A stretch of 64,000 nt of DNA from UBA7672 sp044224605 (GCA_044224605.1 JBGAKC010000021.1:21928-85927); one strand, 5' to 3'; shown: positions 1 to 9,387, numbered from the stretch's first letter. Notes: generated from the letters alone by a model not told the origin. Numbers and translations: made by a program.

Positions 1-1
1 C

Positions 2-664
2 GAGCACATCGCTCATGCCTGCAAGGCGGCGAATGCATGGCTTCACATCGACGGCGCCTTCGGTCTGTGGGCGCGCGCCACGAAAACCCATAGGCATCTC
101 GGCGCCGGTCTCGAGTTCGCCAACTCATGGGCCGTCGACGGCCACAAATGGCTGCAGACGCCGTATGACTGCGGCTATGCAATCGTGAAGAATTCGGAAG
201 CCCACGCTCGCGCGATGCAGATCGCGGCGAGCTATCTCCCCAGCGCAGGCGATGGCCCACGCAATCCGTCCGACTATGTTCCCGAACTCTCGCGTCGCGC
301 GCGCGGTTTCGCGACGTGGGTCATGATCCGCCATCTCGGCCGCAACGGCATCGCCGAGATGGTGTCACGCAATTGCGCCTGCGCCCGCCGCTTCGCCCAG
401 AAGCTTGGCGCTGAAAGCGGCGTCGAGATCCTCAACGATGTCGTCCTCAACCAGGTCGCTGTCCGCTTCGGCACGGATGATCAGACCAAGGCCGTCATCG
501 CCCGCATCCAGCAGGGCGGCGTCGCCTTTGTTGGCGGCTCCGAATGGCGCGGCCGGTGGATCATGCGCATCTCGGTGACCAGCCAGAACACGACTGAGGC
601 CGATGTCGACAGGTCGGTGGAGGCGATGCTCGAAGCCTGGTGCGAAGTCCGCGGTCGCAACTAG
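2..664 (+). CDS. PLP-dependent decarboxylase, group II family (5' truncated)
   Basis: About 220 C-terminal residues of a pyridoxal-phosphate enzyme; the reading frame is open from the first bases of the window, so the N-terminal half lies outside it. Near the window start the translation contains HIDGAFG, where the Asp normally contacts the PLP ring nitrogen, followed by DGHKWLQTPYDCG, where the Lys is the expected Schiff-base residue. That pair of motifs is typical of the glutamate / aromatic-L-amino-acid / diaminobutyrate decarboxylase family (fold type I). The substrate cannot be told from this half; some members of the family have other activities. Its TAG stop overlaps the stop of the convergent small membrane gene at 661. 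Confidence 0.8.
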   Translation, partial: EHIAHACKAANAWLHIDGAFGLWARATKTHRHLGAGLEFANSWAVDGHKWLQTPYDCGYAIVKNSEAHARAMQIAASYLPSAGDGPRNPSDYVPELSRRARGFATWVMIRHLGRNGIAEMVSRNCACARRFAQKLGAESGVEILNDVVLNQVAVRFGTDDQTKAVIARIQQGGVAFVGGSEWRGRWIMRISVTSQNTTEADVDRSVEAMLEAWCEVRGRN

Positions 665-849
665 CGGGCGGGGAAGCACCAGAGACCGGTGCAGACGCCG
701 AAGACCAGCTGCATGACGAGGTCCATGAGCCCGCCGATCGCCAGGATTGGGACGCCCACCCACAGGAACGCCAGCCAGATCGCCATTGGCGTGATGCGCG
801 GCTCGGGCAAGCGGTGGCCTGCGACAGTTTGAATCTTGGTGCGCGCCAT
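661..849 (-). CDS. Small conserved-looking membrane protein, unknown function
   Basis: A 62-residue protein with a basic N-terminus (MARTKIQTVAGHRLPEPR) and one hydrophobic span at roughly residues 21-45, ending CTGLWCFPAR. It reads like a short single-pass inner membrane protein. The start is ATG at 849, and the convergent decarboxylase stop overlaps its own stop by 3 bases, as in a compact genome. The HRLPEPRITPMAI segment has a composition expected of a selected protein rather than an antisense shadow. No function can be assigned. Confidence 0.55.
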   Translation of the reverse strand: MARTKIQTVAGHRLPEPRITPMAIWLAFLWVGVPILAIGGLMDLVMQLVFGVCTGLWCFPAR

Positions 850-902
850 GGACGCTCCTGCTCGTTCACCAATTGGGAGCGGGAATCGCTAACACTTGGC
901 AA

Positions 903-1850
903 ATGAGTCGCTTGATCGCCCAGTGGAACCAGCTGTCGCGTGCCGAATGGGACGCCGCACATGGCGGCGTTGGCGCAAGCTATCAGCAGGATTGGGCCTA
1001 TGGCTCGGCGCTGAAGGCGGCCTCGCCTGGCGTCGATGTGTTGCGCGGTTCGGTCGCGCGCGCGGATGGTTCGCTCGTGGCGCTTGCGCAAGTGACAGCG
1101 CGCCCGTTCGCGATGGTCGGGCGATTTGCACTGTGTACGCATGGGCCTGTCTGGATTGGCGCCGTGACGGGAGAGGAGAAGCGCGACGCTTTCCGCGCGC
1201 TCAAGACGTCGCTGCCGCAACGCTGGCCCAGGTTGCTGGTTTTTACGCCCGACGAGCCGATGAGTGATGGGTTGAAAGGGCTCAGTCGTGTGATGACGGG
1301 CGATGCCACCGTCCTGATCGATCTCACGCAGGATGAAGCGACGTTGCGGTCGGTGATGGAGTCGAGCTGGCGCAACAAGCTGGGCAAGGCGGAGAAGTCA
1401 GACCTTGTATTGCAGAAGTCGGGGCTCAAACCGGCGCAGTATCGCTGGCTGCTCGATGCCGAGGCAAAGCAGCGGCAGAAGCGCGGTTATCGCGCCATGC
1501 CGCTTGAGCTGACGGAACGTTGGCAGGATGCGAAGGCCGAGGGCGCGAACGGTGATCGCGGGGCGGGGCTGGCTGTGTTACGTGCAGATATGGGTCGCGA
1601 TCCGGCGGCGGGGATGCTGTTCCTCATTCATGGCAAGCGCGCCACGTATCATGTCGGCTGGACGAGTGAAGTGGGGCGGGACAAGGCCGCGCACAACCTG
1701 ATCCTCTGGTCCGCCATGAAGGAGCTGAAGGCGCGCGGCGTCGCGCAGCTCGATCTCGGCGGTGTGAATACACAGTCGGGGGTCGGAATCGCACGCTTCA
1801 AGCTGGAGACGGGCGGGGCCGTGCTCCAGCGTGCCGGCGCCTACGTCTGA
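903..1850 (+). CDS. FemAB-like / GNAT-fold acyltransferase
   Basis: A 315-residue protein taken from ATG at 903; an in-frame TTG at 873 is less likely. Features shared with FemAB-type proteins (GNAT family, lipid II aminoacyl or cell-envelope acyltransferases) are the SSWRNKLGKAEKSDL segment, the central basic region around WLLDAEAKQRQKRGY, and the C-terminal YHVGWTSEVGRDKAAHNLILW stretch followed by GVAQLDLGGVN. The family transfers acyl or aminoacyl groups, often in cell-envelope synthesis; this protein's substrate is not evident. It stands alone between a convergent small gene and a convergent ABC permease gene. Confidence 0.65.
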   Translation: MSRLIAQWNQLSRAEWDAAHGGVGASYQQDWAYGSALKAASPGVDVLRGSVARADGSLVALAQVTARPFAMVGRFALCTHGPVWIGAVTGEEKRDAFRALKTSLPQRWPRLLVFTPDEPMSDGLKGLSRVMTGDATVLIDLTQDEATLRSVMESSWRNKLGKAEKSDLVLQKSGLKPAQYRWLLDAEAKQRQKRGYRAMPLELTERWQDAKAEGANGDRGAGLAVLRADMGRDPAAGMLFLIHGKRATYHVGWTSEVGRDKAAHNLILWSAMKELKARGVAQLDLGGVNTQSGVGIARFKLETGGAVLQRAGAYV

Positions 1851-1853
1851 CCC

Positions 1854-3353
1854 TCAGCCTGTATTCCGACCGAACATCATGCCGATGAAGCCGCCGAGTT
1901 TGGGCGGCTGGCCGGTGCGCAGCAGGCTGGCCTGGAAGACGCGCCCGAGCAGGTAGAGTTCGGCCAGCACGAACAGCGCCAGCATCGCGCCTGTCGCCAG
2001 CACTTCCCAGAGCGGCACACCCGTTCCGAGTCGCGCCAGCATCGCGAACGGCGTGTAGAGCGGAATCCACGACAGGATCAGCACAAACGGACTGTTGGGC
2101 GAGGTGACCACCGACACCATCATGAACACCGTCGGCAGCATGATGAGGAAGATCACAGGCATCAGATAGGACTGCGCATCCTGCAGCGAATTCGAAAGCG
2201 CCCCGATCGCGAGGTACAGCATGGAGATGATGAGATATCCCGCGAGGAAGTAGTAGATCATCGCGATGATCATCCAGGGCTGGTCGATTGCGGCGAGTGA
2301 CGGCTTCACGATATCTGCCACCAGGCCCTGCACGGCGAGCGATGCGGCGACCGCTGCACCGACCCATACCCCGAGAATGGTGAGGCCAATGGCGCCCAGA
2401 CCGAGCAGCTTGCCGTACATGAGCTCCGCGGGGCGGATGCAGGCGAGCACGGATTCCAGAAGCTTGTTGGAGCGCTCCTCAATCACGCCCTGAAGCATCA
2501 TCGAGCCCGTCACCATTACCGTGACCAGCAGCAGGTAAACCATCGCAAGCGGCAAAGCTGAGCGGATCATGACCTGTTCACGGCCCTCACCCTGTGGCGG
2601 CGCGCTGACAGTCAACGGGACAGAGATGTTGGTGATCTGCGCCGCCGTTTCGGGCGGCAGGCCGCTGGCTTCGAGCGCTTTTGAGCGAATGATACGTGTG
2701 GTTTCGGATCGGACGATGTCGACGAGGTAGGAATTTGGCGTTCCGTTCGTCCACATGCGAACAGGGTTGGTTGGCCCCACATCTGACGGAATGTAGACGG
2801 CCAGGGCGAGAGGGCGCGGACCTTCCCTGGTGACAATCTCGTCCTGAAGATAGGGCGCGAGGGCATCGCCCACCTTGTCGGCGCCTTGGTTGGATGGAAC
2901 GTTTGCGGGAAGTTCGGCGCGAAGATAGGTCGGCTTGTCGATCTCGTAGTTGGGCGCATCCTTCGGGAGGACCGGCTTGATAAGCTTGAGCGCCTCCTCC
3001 GCGCCGCCTTCAGCGATGAACTGCTCGACCTGTGCGTCGGTGAACCAGCGATCCCCCTTCGCCCAGACAGCGTCGGGCTTGGCCGAGCCAGCTTTCCAGC
3101 GCTGGACGTAGGCGGAGAGATCGCCGAGATCGGCGCGTTGCCAGTTCAGGTCGATGCGACGCTCAATTGCATTGGCGAACTGGCCGGTCTCGTCGACCAG
3201 CACATAGGCCGAGTTGAGCTGGGGCCGGAAGAAGCGGCCAGCGACCTGCGTGATGCCGATCACGACCGGCAGGATGAGCAGCATCACCCAGAAGCCGCGC
3301 GTGGAGGCGATCTGCTTGTATTCGCGCTTGGCGACGAGAAGGATGTTCCTCAT
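1854..3353 (-). CDS. ABC-2 type transporter permease, NatB-like
   Basis: A 499-residue membrane protein, starting MRNILLVAKREYKQIAST. It has one N-terminal membrane span at about residues 20-40 and a large extracytoplasmic region of roughly 200 residues. A C-terminal bundle of five to six hydrophobic helices follows, with the VIEERSNKLLESVL motif typical of NatB / ABC-2 family permeases. ATG at 3353 overlaps the TGA of the upstream ATPase gene by 4 bases, so the two are translationally coupled. A longer reading frame upstream overlaps the ATPase gene and was not used. Family members export Na+ or unknown amphiphiles; the substrate here is not known. Confidence 0.85.
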   Translation of the reverse strand: MRNILLVAKREYKQIASTRGFWVMLLILPVVIGITQVAGRFFRPQLNSAYVLVDETGQFANAIERRIDLNWQRADLGDLSAYVQRWKAGSAKPDAVWAKGDRWFTDAQVEQFIAEGGAEEALKLIKPVLPKDAPNYEIDKPTYLRAELPANVPSNQGADKVGDALAPYLQDEIVTREGPRPLALAVYIPSDVGPTNPVRMWTNGTPNSYLVDIVRSETTRIIRSKALEASGLPPETAAQITNISVPLTVSAPPQGEGREQVMIRSALPLAMVYLLLVTVMVTGSMMLQGVIEERSNKLLESVLACIRPAELMYGKLLGLGAIGLTILGVWVGAAVAASLAVQGLVADIVKPSLAAIDQPWMIIAMIYYFLAGYLIISMLYLAIGALSNSLQDAQSYLMPVIFLIMLPTVFMMVSVVTSPNSPFVLILSWIPLYTPFAMLARLGTGVPLWEVLATGAMLALFVLAELYLLGRVFQASLLRTGQPPKLGGFIGMMFGRNTG

Positions 3354-4267
3354 TTCACGATCTCCTGGTCGGCGCCGACAAGGTGGATGAAGACATCGTG
3401 TAGGCTTGGCTTGTGGCTTTCGAAGCCGCGCAGGGCGAAGCCGTTGGCGGTGCAGGCTTGAAGCAGCGTCCCGGACTCCGCGCCGGGCTTGAGCTGCACT
3501 TCCCACGTGCTCCACCCATCGGCGCCGGCGATACGTTTGGTGCTCACGACGCCTGGCAGGCTGGCGGGATCGTTCTGCGAAGTAATGGTGAGCCGGCCGG
3601 GGAGCGTGGCGCGCGCTTCCTCTTGCGTGCCTTCGAAGACTTTCTTGCCCCGGGCGAGGAGAAGGAGGCGATCACTCAAGCGTTCGGCATGCTGCATCAC
3701 ATGGGTGGAGAAGATGACCGTGCTGCCACCCTTTGCCGCTTCGAGAACGAGATCCTCGAGCACTTTCTGGTTCACTGGGTCGAGCCCGGAGAAAGGTTCG
3801 TCGAGGATCAGCAATCGCGGCTTGTTCACCATCGCGGCCGCAACCTGGACTTTCTGCTGCATGCCCTTGGAGAGCTTGTCGACGGTGGACTTTGTCCACT
3901 CGGCGAGGCCGAAGCGTTCGATCAGGCGCTCGGCTTCCCTCTTCGCCGCAGCGGTCTCCATTCCTTTGATCTGTCCGAAGTAGACGATGGTGTCGAGCGC
4001 GGTCATGCGGCGATAGAGACCGCGCTCCTCCGGAAGAAAGCCTATCTCGGAAGCGTTCTCGCGGCCAGGCGCGCGACCAAGGATCTCGATCTTGCCCGAC
4101 GTCGGCCGGATGATGTCGAGCGCCATGCGCAGGCTGGTTGTCTTGCCGGCGCCGTTGCCCCCAAGGAAGCCGAACAGGCCGCCTTCGGGAACGCTGAAGG
4201 AAAGGTCGTTCACCGCAGTGAAGTCGCCGAAGCGCTTCACGACATGCTCGAGCGTCAGGATCGCCAT
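3350..4267 (-). CDS. ABC transporter ATP-binding protein, NatA-like
   Basis: A 305-residue ABC ATPase. It has a Walker A motif (GGNGAGKTT, about residues 37-45), the signature LSKGMQQKVQVAAAM, Walker B LLILDEPFSGLD, and an H-loop (STHVMQHAERL). After residue 220 there is an extra C-terminal domain typical of NatA/DrrA-type exporters. It is the first gene of a two-gene operon with the permease that follows; the ATGA overlap supports a fixed stoichiometry. Together they form an ABC-2 exporter in the inner membrane. Confidence 0.88.
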   Translation of the reverse strand: MAILTLEHVVKRFGDFTAVNDLSFSVPEGGLFGFLGGNGAGKTTSLRMALDIIRPTSGKIEILGRAPGRENASEIGFLPEERGLYRRMTALDTIVYFGQIKGMETAAAKREAERLIERFGLAEWTKSTVDKLSKGMQQKVQVAAAMVNKPRLLILDEPFSGLDPVNQKVLEDLVLEAAKGGSTVIFSTHVMQHAERLSDRLLLLARGKKVFEGTQEEARATLPGRLTITSQNDPASLPGVVSTKRIAGADGWSTWEVQLKPGAESGTLLQACTANGFALRGFESHKPSLHDVFIHLVGADQEIVK

Positions 4268-4394
4268 CTCAGCCCCGTTTCCCGGCCGCTTCGCGGCTCT
4301 GTTGCCCGTATCAGTGTTTTAGTCGCTCCCGCCCCGCAATTCTTACAGGTGCGGCTGGCAATTAGTCTCAGGCCCGCAGGCTGGAGGCAACTGG

Positions 4395-5159
4395 CTAGAT
4401 GGCCGGCTGGATTGGGCCCTCGGCGCGAGCATTGACGAACTGGTCAATGAAGGGACTGCCAGAATTGTCCAGGGCGCCAACGGGACCGCGCCAAACGATG
4501 CGGCCTTCGTGGAGCATGGCAACTTCGTCGGCGATCTTGCGAGCGCTGACCATGTCGTGGGTGATCGAGACAGCAGCGGCGCCCAGCGCTTTCACCTGTT
4601 CGATGATTAGATTGTTGACCGCATCGGCCGTGATGGGATCAAGGCCGGTGGTGGGCTCATCGAAGAAGATGAGGTCGGGCTTGGCGATGATGGCGCGGGC
4701 GAGAGCGACGCGCTTCTGCATACCGCCGGAGAGTTCGGCCGGACGGAGTTCCGCGGCGGAGGCTGGCAGGCGGACCTTGGCGAGGTTTTCGATTGCAAGC
4801 TCCTTCGCCCGAGCCCGACCTGTGTGATCTCGATATAGCAGAGCGAAAGCGACGTTTTCCCAGACGGTGAGACTGTCGAACAGCGCGCCGCCCTGGAACA
4901 GCATGCCGGTGCGACGGCGGAGATTGTCGACCGATTTCGCGGACTTCACAGGCGCGCCATCGAAGAAGATCTCGCCCTTGTCCGGCGCCAACAGTCCAAG
5001 CGCGGACTTGATAGTCACCGACTTTCCAGTGCCGGAGCCGCCGATGATAACCAGCGACTGGCCGGGTGCGACCGTGATGTCGACGCCGCGCAGAACCTGT
5101 TTCGGCCCGAAGGCCTTGTGCACGCCGCGTAGCTCGAGGATAGGGCCGGAAATCGTCAC
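4395..5159 (-). CDS. mlaF: MlaF-like ABC ATPase (phospholipid / toluene-tolerance type)
   Basis: A 254-residue ABC ATPase from GTG at 5159, which overlaps the TGA of mlaE as GTGA. It has Walker A GGSGTGKSVTIKSALGLL, the signature LSGGMQKRVALARAI, Walker B LIFFDEPTTGLDPI and switch His in SITHDMVSARKIADE. The LSGGMQKR and DEPTTGLDP wording is characteristic of MlaF / Ttg2A. It powers lipid movement between outer and inner membrane with MlaE. It is the last gene of an alr-mlaE-mlaF operon. No MCE-domain (MlaD) gene follows, so the periplasmic partner must be encoded elsewhere. Confidence 0.85.
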   Translation of the reverse strand: MTISGPILELRGVHKAFGPKQVLRGVDITVAPGQSLVIIGGSGTGKSVTIKSALGLLAPDKGEIFFDGAPVKSAKSVDNLRRRTGMLFQGGALFDSLTVWENVAFALLYRDHTGRARAKELAIENLAKVRLPASAAELRPAELSGGMQKRVALARAIIAKPDLIFFDEPTTGLDPITADAVNNLIIEQVKALGAAAVSITHDMVSARKIADEVAMLHEGRIVWRGPVGALDNSGSPFIDQFVNARAEGPIQPAI

Positions 5160-5986
5160 AGGCCGATCCTCACGAAGATGGATGTGAGGATGTAGTTCGA
5201 GGCGAGGATCAGGACGGCCGCGCCGACGACGGCGAGCGTGGCCGCGCGGCCAACGCCGCCTGCGCCGCCCTTGGAGCGGTCGCCCTGATAGCAGCCCATC
5301 AGCGAGATGATGCCGCCGAACACGGCCGCCTTGATGACGCCTGACCAGATATCGTTGCCGGTGACGAAGCTCCACGAGTTCTTGAGGTAGAGCGAACCGT
5401 TGAAGTCCAGCGTACCGACGGCGACGAGATAGCCGCCGAGGACCCCGATGATGTCGGCGACAAGCACGAGGATCGGAAGCGTGAGAATGCCGGCGATCAC
5501 TCGGGGAGCAAATAAATAGCGCGAAGGCTTGGCGGAAAGCGTCAGCAATGCGTCGATCTGCTCGGTAACGCGCATGGCGCCGATCTCGGCGGCTATGCCC
5601 GCACTGACGCGGCCGGCTAGCATCAGGCCCGCGAGGACGGGGCCGAGTTCGCGCGTGATCCCGAGGACGACGATGTTGGGAACGAACTGTTCGGCGTTGA
5701 AGCGCGAGCCGCCGGTGTAGATGTTGAGAGCGAGGGCAGCGCCGATGAAGACAGCTGTGAGGCCGACAACGGGCAGGGAGTAGTAACCCACCTTCAGGCA
5801 CTGGCGCAGGACTTCGCGGACATAGATAACTGGCGTGACGCATGCGGTCAGCACACTCGCCGAGAAGCGCGTGATGCGACCGATCTCGCGGAACCCGGCC
5901 AGCACGGTCCGTCCGATCAGCGCGAAGGGGCGCATGATAGGATTGCCGCGTTGGCGGATGGGTATCGCGTCGGGAGAAGTCGTCAT
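5156..5986 (-). CDS. mlaE: MlaE-like ABC permease
   Basis: A 276-residue inner membrane protein of the MlaE/TrnI (DUF140) family. It has about five hydrophobic segments and the family-typical stretch NAEQFVPNIVVLGITRELGPVLAGLMLAGRVSAGIAAEIGAMRVTEQIDAL, of which RELGPVL and AEIGAMRVTEQIDAL are the recognisable motifs. ATG at 5986 overlaps the alr stop by 4 bases, and its own TGA overlaps the GTG of mlaF. Role by family: membrane subunit of a lipid ABC transporter maintaining outer-membrane asymmetry. Confidence 0.88.
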   Translation of the reverse strand: MTTSPDAIPIRQRGNPIMRPFALIGRTVLAGFREIGRITRFSASVLTACVTPVIYVREVLRQCLKVGYYSLPVVGLTAVFIGAALALNIYTGGSRFNAEQFVPNIVVLGITRELGPVLAGLMLAGRVSAGIAAEIGAMRVTEQIDALLTLSAKPSRYLFAPRVIAGILTLPILVLVADIIGVLGGYLVAVGTLDFNGSLYLKNSWSFVTGNDIWSGVIKAAVFGGIISLMGCYQGDRSKGGAGGVGRAATLAVVGAAVLILASNYILTSIFVRIGL

Positions 5987-7038
5987 TCGCCCCTCGCATA
6001 GGAGCGTTCGAGGCGGGAACCAAGCCGTGTCAGGATTTCATAGTCGATCGTGCCCATGGCCCCGGCAACCTCCGCCAAAGGCATGTTGGGGCCGATGACC
6101 TCGATGTCATCCCCCGGAGACACGGAAAGCCCGGTCACATCGACGATTATGAGATCCATCGACACGCGTCCCACAATCGGGCGTTTCCGCCCGCCCACGA
6201 CCACATGGGCCTTGTTCGACGCCGAACGCAGGTAACCATCGGCATAGCCAAGGCCGATGGTCGCAAGCGTGGCGTCGGACGGGGCCGTCCACGTGCGGCC
6301 ATACCCGGCGGATTCGCCCTTTCTTATGTCGCGGACCTGGAGGACGGGGGCAGTGAGGGTCACGACGTTGCGGGGCTGGGGTCCCTCGGCGGGGGGCGGG
6401 CCGCCGCCATAGAGGCCGATGCCGGGGCGGATCTCGTTGAACTGGTAGGCCTTGCCGATATAGGCGCCGCCTGTTGCCGAAAGGCTACGCTGCACCTCTG
6501 GCCAGAATGCGGAGGCGCGCTCGAATGCCTGAAGCTGCTCGGCATTGGCGGGGCTGTCTTCGTCGCCGCAGGAAAGGTGGCTCACCAGGCGGATAGGCTT
6601 CGGGAACACCTTAGCCGCGACAGCCCAGTGCGACTCCGAAAGGCCGAGCCGGTTCATGCCGGTGTCGACGTGGATGGCCGCCGGACGAGGCGAGACGTTG
6701 CCCGAGAGCCACAGGTTGATCTGCTCAAGATGGTTCAGCACAGGGACAAGCTGATGCATCTGGAAGAGGTCCATCGTGTCCGGCGTGGGGCCGTGGAACA
6801 CGAAGATCTGGACCGTATCGCCGAGCGTGCGGCGCAGGGCCGCGCCCTCGCTAGGCCAAGCGACATAGAAGCGGACGCAGCCGGCCTTCGCGAGCGCCTT
6901 TGCGACCGGTGCAGCGCCCAGGCCATAGGCGTCGGCCTTCACGACTGCGGCTGCGTCCGCAGGCGCCACGCGCTGCTGGAACATCTGCCAGTTGGCCGCA
7001 ATGGCGTCGAGGTCGATGTGGAGCTTCGGTCCGGCCAT
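5983..7038 (-). CDS. alr: Alanine racemase
   Basis: A 351-residue fold-type III PLP enzyme that converts L-alanine to D-alanine for peptidoglycan. The PLP lysine lies in VVKADAYGLGA (about residues 32-42). HVDTGMNRLGL and the C-terminal catalytic Tyr region (ESAGYGRTW) are present, and VGRVSMDLIIVDVT is the standard late motif. It lies downstream of dnaB on the same strand (42-base gap), an order common in bacteria. It is coupled to mlaE by an ATGA overlap, so cell-wall and lipid-asymmetry genes share an operon. Confidence 0.92.
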   Translation of the reverse strand: MAGPKLHIDLDAIAANWQMFQQRVAPADAAAVVKADAYGLGAAPVAKALAKAGCVRFYVAWPSEGAALRRTLGDTVQIFVFHGPTPDTMDLFQMHQLVPVLNHLEQINLWLSGNVSPRPAAIHVDTGMNRLGLSESHWAVAAKVFPKPIRLVSHLSCGDEDSPANAEQLQAFERASAFWPEVQRSLSATGGAYIGKAYQFNEIRPGIGLYGGGPPPAEGPQPRNVVTLTAPVLQVRDIRKGESAGYGRTWTAPSDATLATIGLGYADGYLRSASNKAHVVVGGRKRPIVGRVSMDLIIVDVTGLSVSPGDDIEVIGPNMPLAEVAGAMGTIDYEILTRLGSRLERSYARGE

Positions 7039-7080
7039 GTGTCTTCGCTAGAACGATTTTCCGCGAAGGTGAAGCATGGC

Positions 7081-8598
7081 CTATTCGCGACCATCCGGGA
7101 GGAAGCCTTTGCCGCTACCGGCGAATTCCGGCGTCCGGCTGTCGCTGCGCTGGCTGCGGTCCAGGTTCGAGAAGCGGACCCGGGCCGGGTTGAAGCCTAC
7201 TTCGACGCGCCCGATCGGGCCATGGCGCTGCTTGGCGATGATGATTTCGGCCACGTTGAACTTGCGGGCGACAGCTTCCTTCCACTCCGCGTGGCGCGGA
7301 TCGGATTCATCCGGCTCGAGGCGTTCGAGATAGTAGGCCTCGCGGTAGATGAACATGACCACGTCGGCGTCCTGCTCGATCGAGCCCGATTCCCGCAGGT
7401 CCGCAAGCTGCGGCCGCTTGTCTTCTCGCTGTTCGACCGCACGCGAGAGCTGGGAAAGTGCGATCACAGGGATTGCGAGTTCCTTGGCGAGGGCTTTCAG
7501 CGACTTCGTGATCTCGGTCACTTCCTGCACCCGACCGTCATTGCGGCGGCTACCCGACGGGGTGATGAGCTGGAGATAGTCGATGATCAGCAGGTCAAGG
7601 CCCGAGGTGCGCTGTAGGCGCCGCGCACGCGCGGCAATCTGCGAGATCGAAATGCCGCCCATGTCGTCGATGTAAAGCGGAAGGCCTTCCATCGATGTTG
7701 CGGCTTCGCGGATCGCCTCATAGTCCCGCGGAGATAGATCGCCCTTGCGCATCTTGTCGGATGCAATGCCCGACACGTCCGCAAGCACGCGCGCTGCGAG
7801 CTGGTCGGACGACATCTCGAGCGAGAAAAAGCCGACCACGGCGCCTTCGTCCGTCTTCATCGTGCCGTTGGGCCCGGGCGAGCGGCGGCAGTTTTTGGCG
7901 GCATGATAGGCGATGTTGGTCGCAAGCGCTGTCTTACCCATCGACGGACGCGCGGCGAGGATGATCAGGTCGGACTTGTGCAGGCCGCCCAGCATCCGGT
8001 CGAGGTCGGTGAGGCCGGAGGGAACGCCCGCGATCTTGCCATCACGCTTGAAGGCGAGCGTTGCCGTTTCGATCGATGTCGCGAGCGCCGCGTTGAAGGT
8101 CTGGAAGCCCTGAGCGCCGGCGCCGCGCTCGGCGAGGGAGAAGAGTTTCTTCTCCGCTTCCTGAATCTGTATTTCGCCTGGCTGGTCGATGTCCGCACTT
8201 GTGGCGGTTGCGACCATGGTCGCACCGATGTCGATCAACTCGCGGCGCAGCGACAGGTCATGGACGAGGCGTGCGTAGTCGAGAATTTCCGGCCCGAACG
8301 CTGCCGAGTCCAGCAGGTCCGCGAGATAACGGGCGCCGCCGATCTCCACCAGCTTGCCATCCCGCTCGAAATGCTCGCGCAGCGTGACGCCGTCGGCGAC
8401 GCGACCGCCCGAGATGAGCCGGTCCAACACTTCGAATATCGCAGAGTTCGCCGGTGCGTAGAAATCACGCGGCTTCAGTACGTCAGACACACGCTGGTGT
8501 GCATTGTTGTCGAACAGGATCGCGCCAAGCACGGCCATTTCGGCCTGCAGGTTATGCGGCGGCGGCGTTTGCTGCGTGTGTTCTAAATCTTTCGGCAT
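7081..8598 (-). CDS. dnaB: Replicative DNA helicase DnaB
   Basis: A 505-residue hexameric helicase. The N-terminal DnaB domain begins PPHNLQAEMAVLGAIL. The RecA-like C-terminal domain has the linker GLTDLDRMLGGL, Walker A ARPSMGKTALATNIA, and Walker B-like LLIIDYLQLI, then VIALSQLSRAVEQREDKRPQLADLRESGSIEQDAD. A ribosome-binding stretch AGAGAGGGGG precedes ATG 8598. An insertion of about 20 residues (RRSPGPNGTMKTDEGAV) between helicase motifs 1 and 1a is also seen in other alphaproteobacterial DnaB proteins. It acts at the replication fork. Confidence 0.95.
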   Translation of the reverse strand: MPKDLEHTQQTPPPHNLQAEMAVLGAILFDNNAHQRVSDVLKPRDFYAPANSAIFEVLDRLISGGRVADGVTLREHFERDGKLVEIGGARYLADLLDSAAFGPEILDYARLVHDLSLRRELIDIGATMVATATSADIDQPGEIQIQEAEKKLFSLAERGAGAQGFQTFNAALATSIETATLAFKRDGKIAGVPSGLTDLDRMLGGLHKSDLIILAARPSMGKTALATNIAYHAAKNCRRSPGPNGTMKTDEGAVVGFFSLEMSSDQLAARVLADVSGIASDKMRKGDLSPRDYEAIREAATSMEGLPLYIDDMGGISISQIAARARRLQRTSGLDLLIIDYLQLITPSGSRRNDGRVQEVTEITKSLKALAKELAIPVIALSQLSRAVEQREDKRPQLADLRESGSIEQDADVVMFIYREAYYLERLEPDESDPRHAEWKEAVARKFNVAEIIIAKQRHGPIGRVEVGFNPARVRFSNLDRSQRSDSRTPEFAGSGKGFLPDGRE

Positions 8599-8772
8599 GG
8601 CCCCCTCTCTAGGCCAATCATGGTTGTGAATCGCGACTTGAATTTAGGATATCCAACGGTTCCTTGTCGCTGTTGATGGACAGAACACGCGCCCTGATTT
8701 TGCGAGGTTTTTGCGGTGCGCGTGATCGCGCTCCCGTGAGCGCGGAATAATCTGCATTGTTGCTGGCTTGGG

Positions 8773-9387
8773 CTACGCCTCGGCGCTTGGCCGCGACGTG
8801 ACCCGGCCGTGCCATGCGCGGACGTTGGCAAGGTTGTCGGGAATCGCGAGGCCGATCCATGTCGCGAAGTCGACAGTCGACAGCAGGCAGATGTCCGCGA
8901 TTGTGTAGTCCTTCGTCGCCAAGAACTCGCGGCCCTTGAGTTCGCCATCGAGCCAGCCCAGCGCCCGTTCGTAATGCGCCCGGTTCGACTCCCCGAAATC
9001 CTTGTACTGCGGCACGACCACCGCCGCTGTGAACGGGTGCGCGTGCCGCCAGAACATCCCAACCGGTGTCATCACTGAGAACTCGACCCGCCGCGTCCAC
9101 ATCTCGACCTGCGCTTGCTCGACGCCATTGCGTCCGAACATGGGCGGATTGGGGTGGAGGCTCTCGAAATACCGGCAGATCGCCACCGTCTCCGAGATCA
9201 TCGTTCCGTCATCCAGTTCCAGTGTCGGTACCTGCCCGAGGGAGTTGCGCGCCAAGTGCTCGGACGACTTGTGCTCCCGTTTCATGATCGCAATGTCGAC
9301 CGTCGGGACGCTGACGCCCTTTTCGGCGAGGAATATGCGGACGCGGCGGGGGTTCGGCGCCGGCATCGGCGCGTTATAGAACTTCAT
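8773..9387 (-). CDS. Glutathione S-transferase family protein
   Basis: A 204-residue soluble protein. It has an N-terminal thioredoxin-like domain (MKFYNAPMPAPNPRRVRIFLAEKGV), a cis-Pro/glutathione-binding segment NSLGQVPTLELDDGTMISETVAICRYF (residues about 48-75), and an all-helical C-terminal domain with DYTIADICLLSTVDFATWIGL. This matches bacterial cytosolic GSTs of the theta/nu-like groups. It is monocistronic, between the dnaB promoter region and the divergent M20 gene. The substrate is unknown. Confidence 0.88.
   Translation of the reverse strand: MKFYNAPMPAPNPRRVRIFLAEKGVSVPTVDIAIMKREHKSSEHLARNSLGQVPTLELDDGTMISETVAICRYFESLHPNPPMFGRNGVEQAQVEMWTRRVEFSVMTPVGMFWRHAHPFTAAVVVPQYKDFGESNRAHYERALGWLDGELKGREFLATKDYTIADICLLSTVDFATWIGLAIPDNLANVRAWHGRVTSRPSAEA

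Noticed and set aside
6205..7617. Rightward frame of 470 codons opposite alr and dnaB
   Set aside because: It is a mirror of two strongly identified genes with no recognisable motif.
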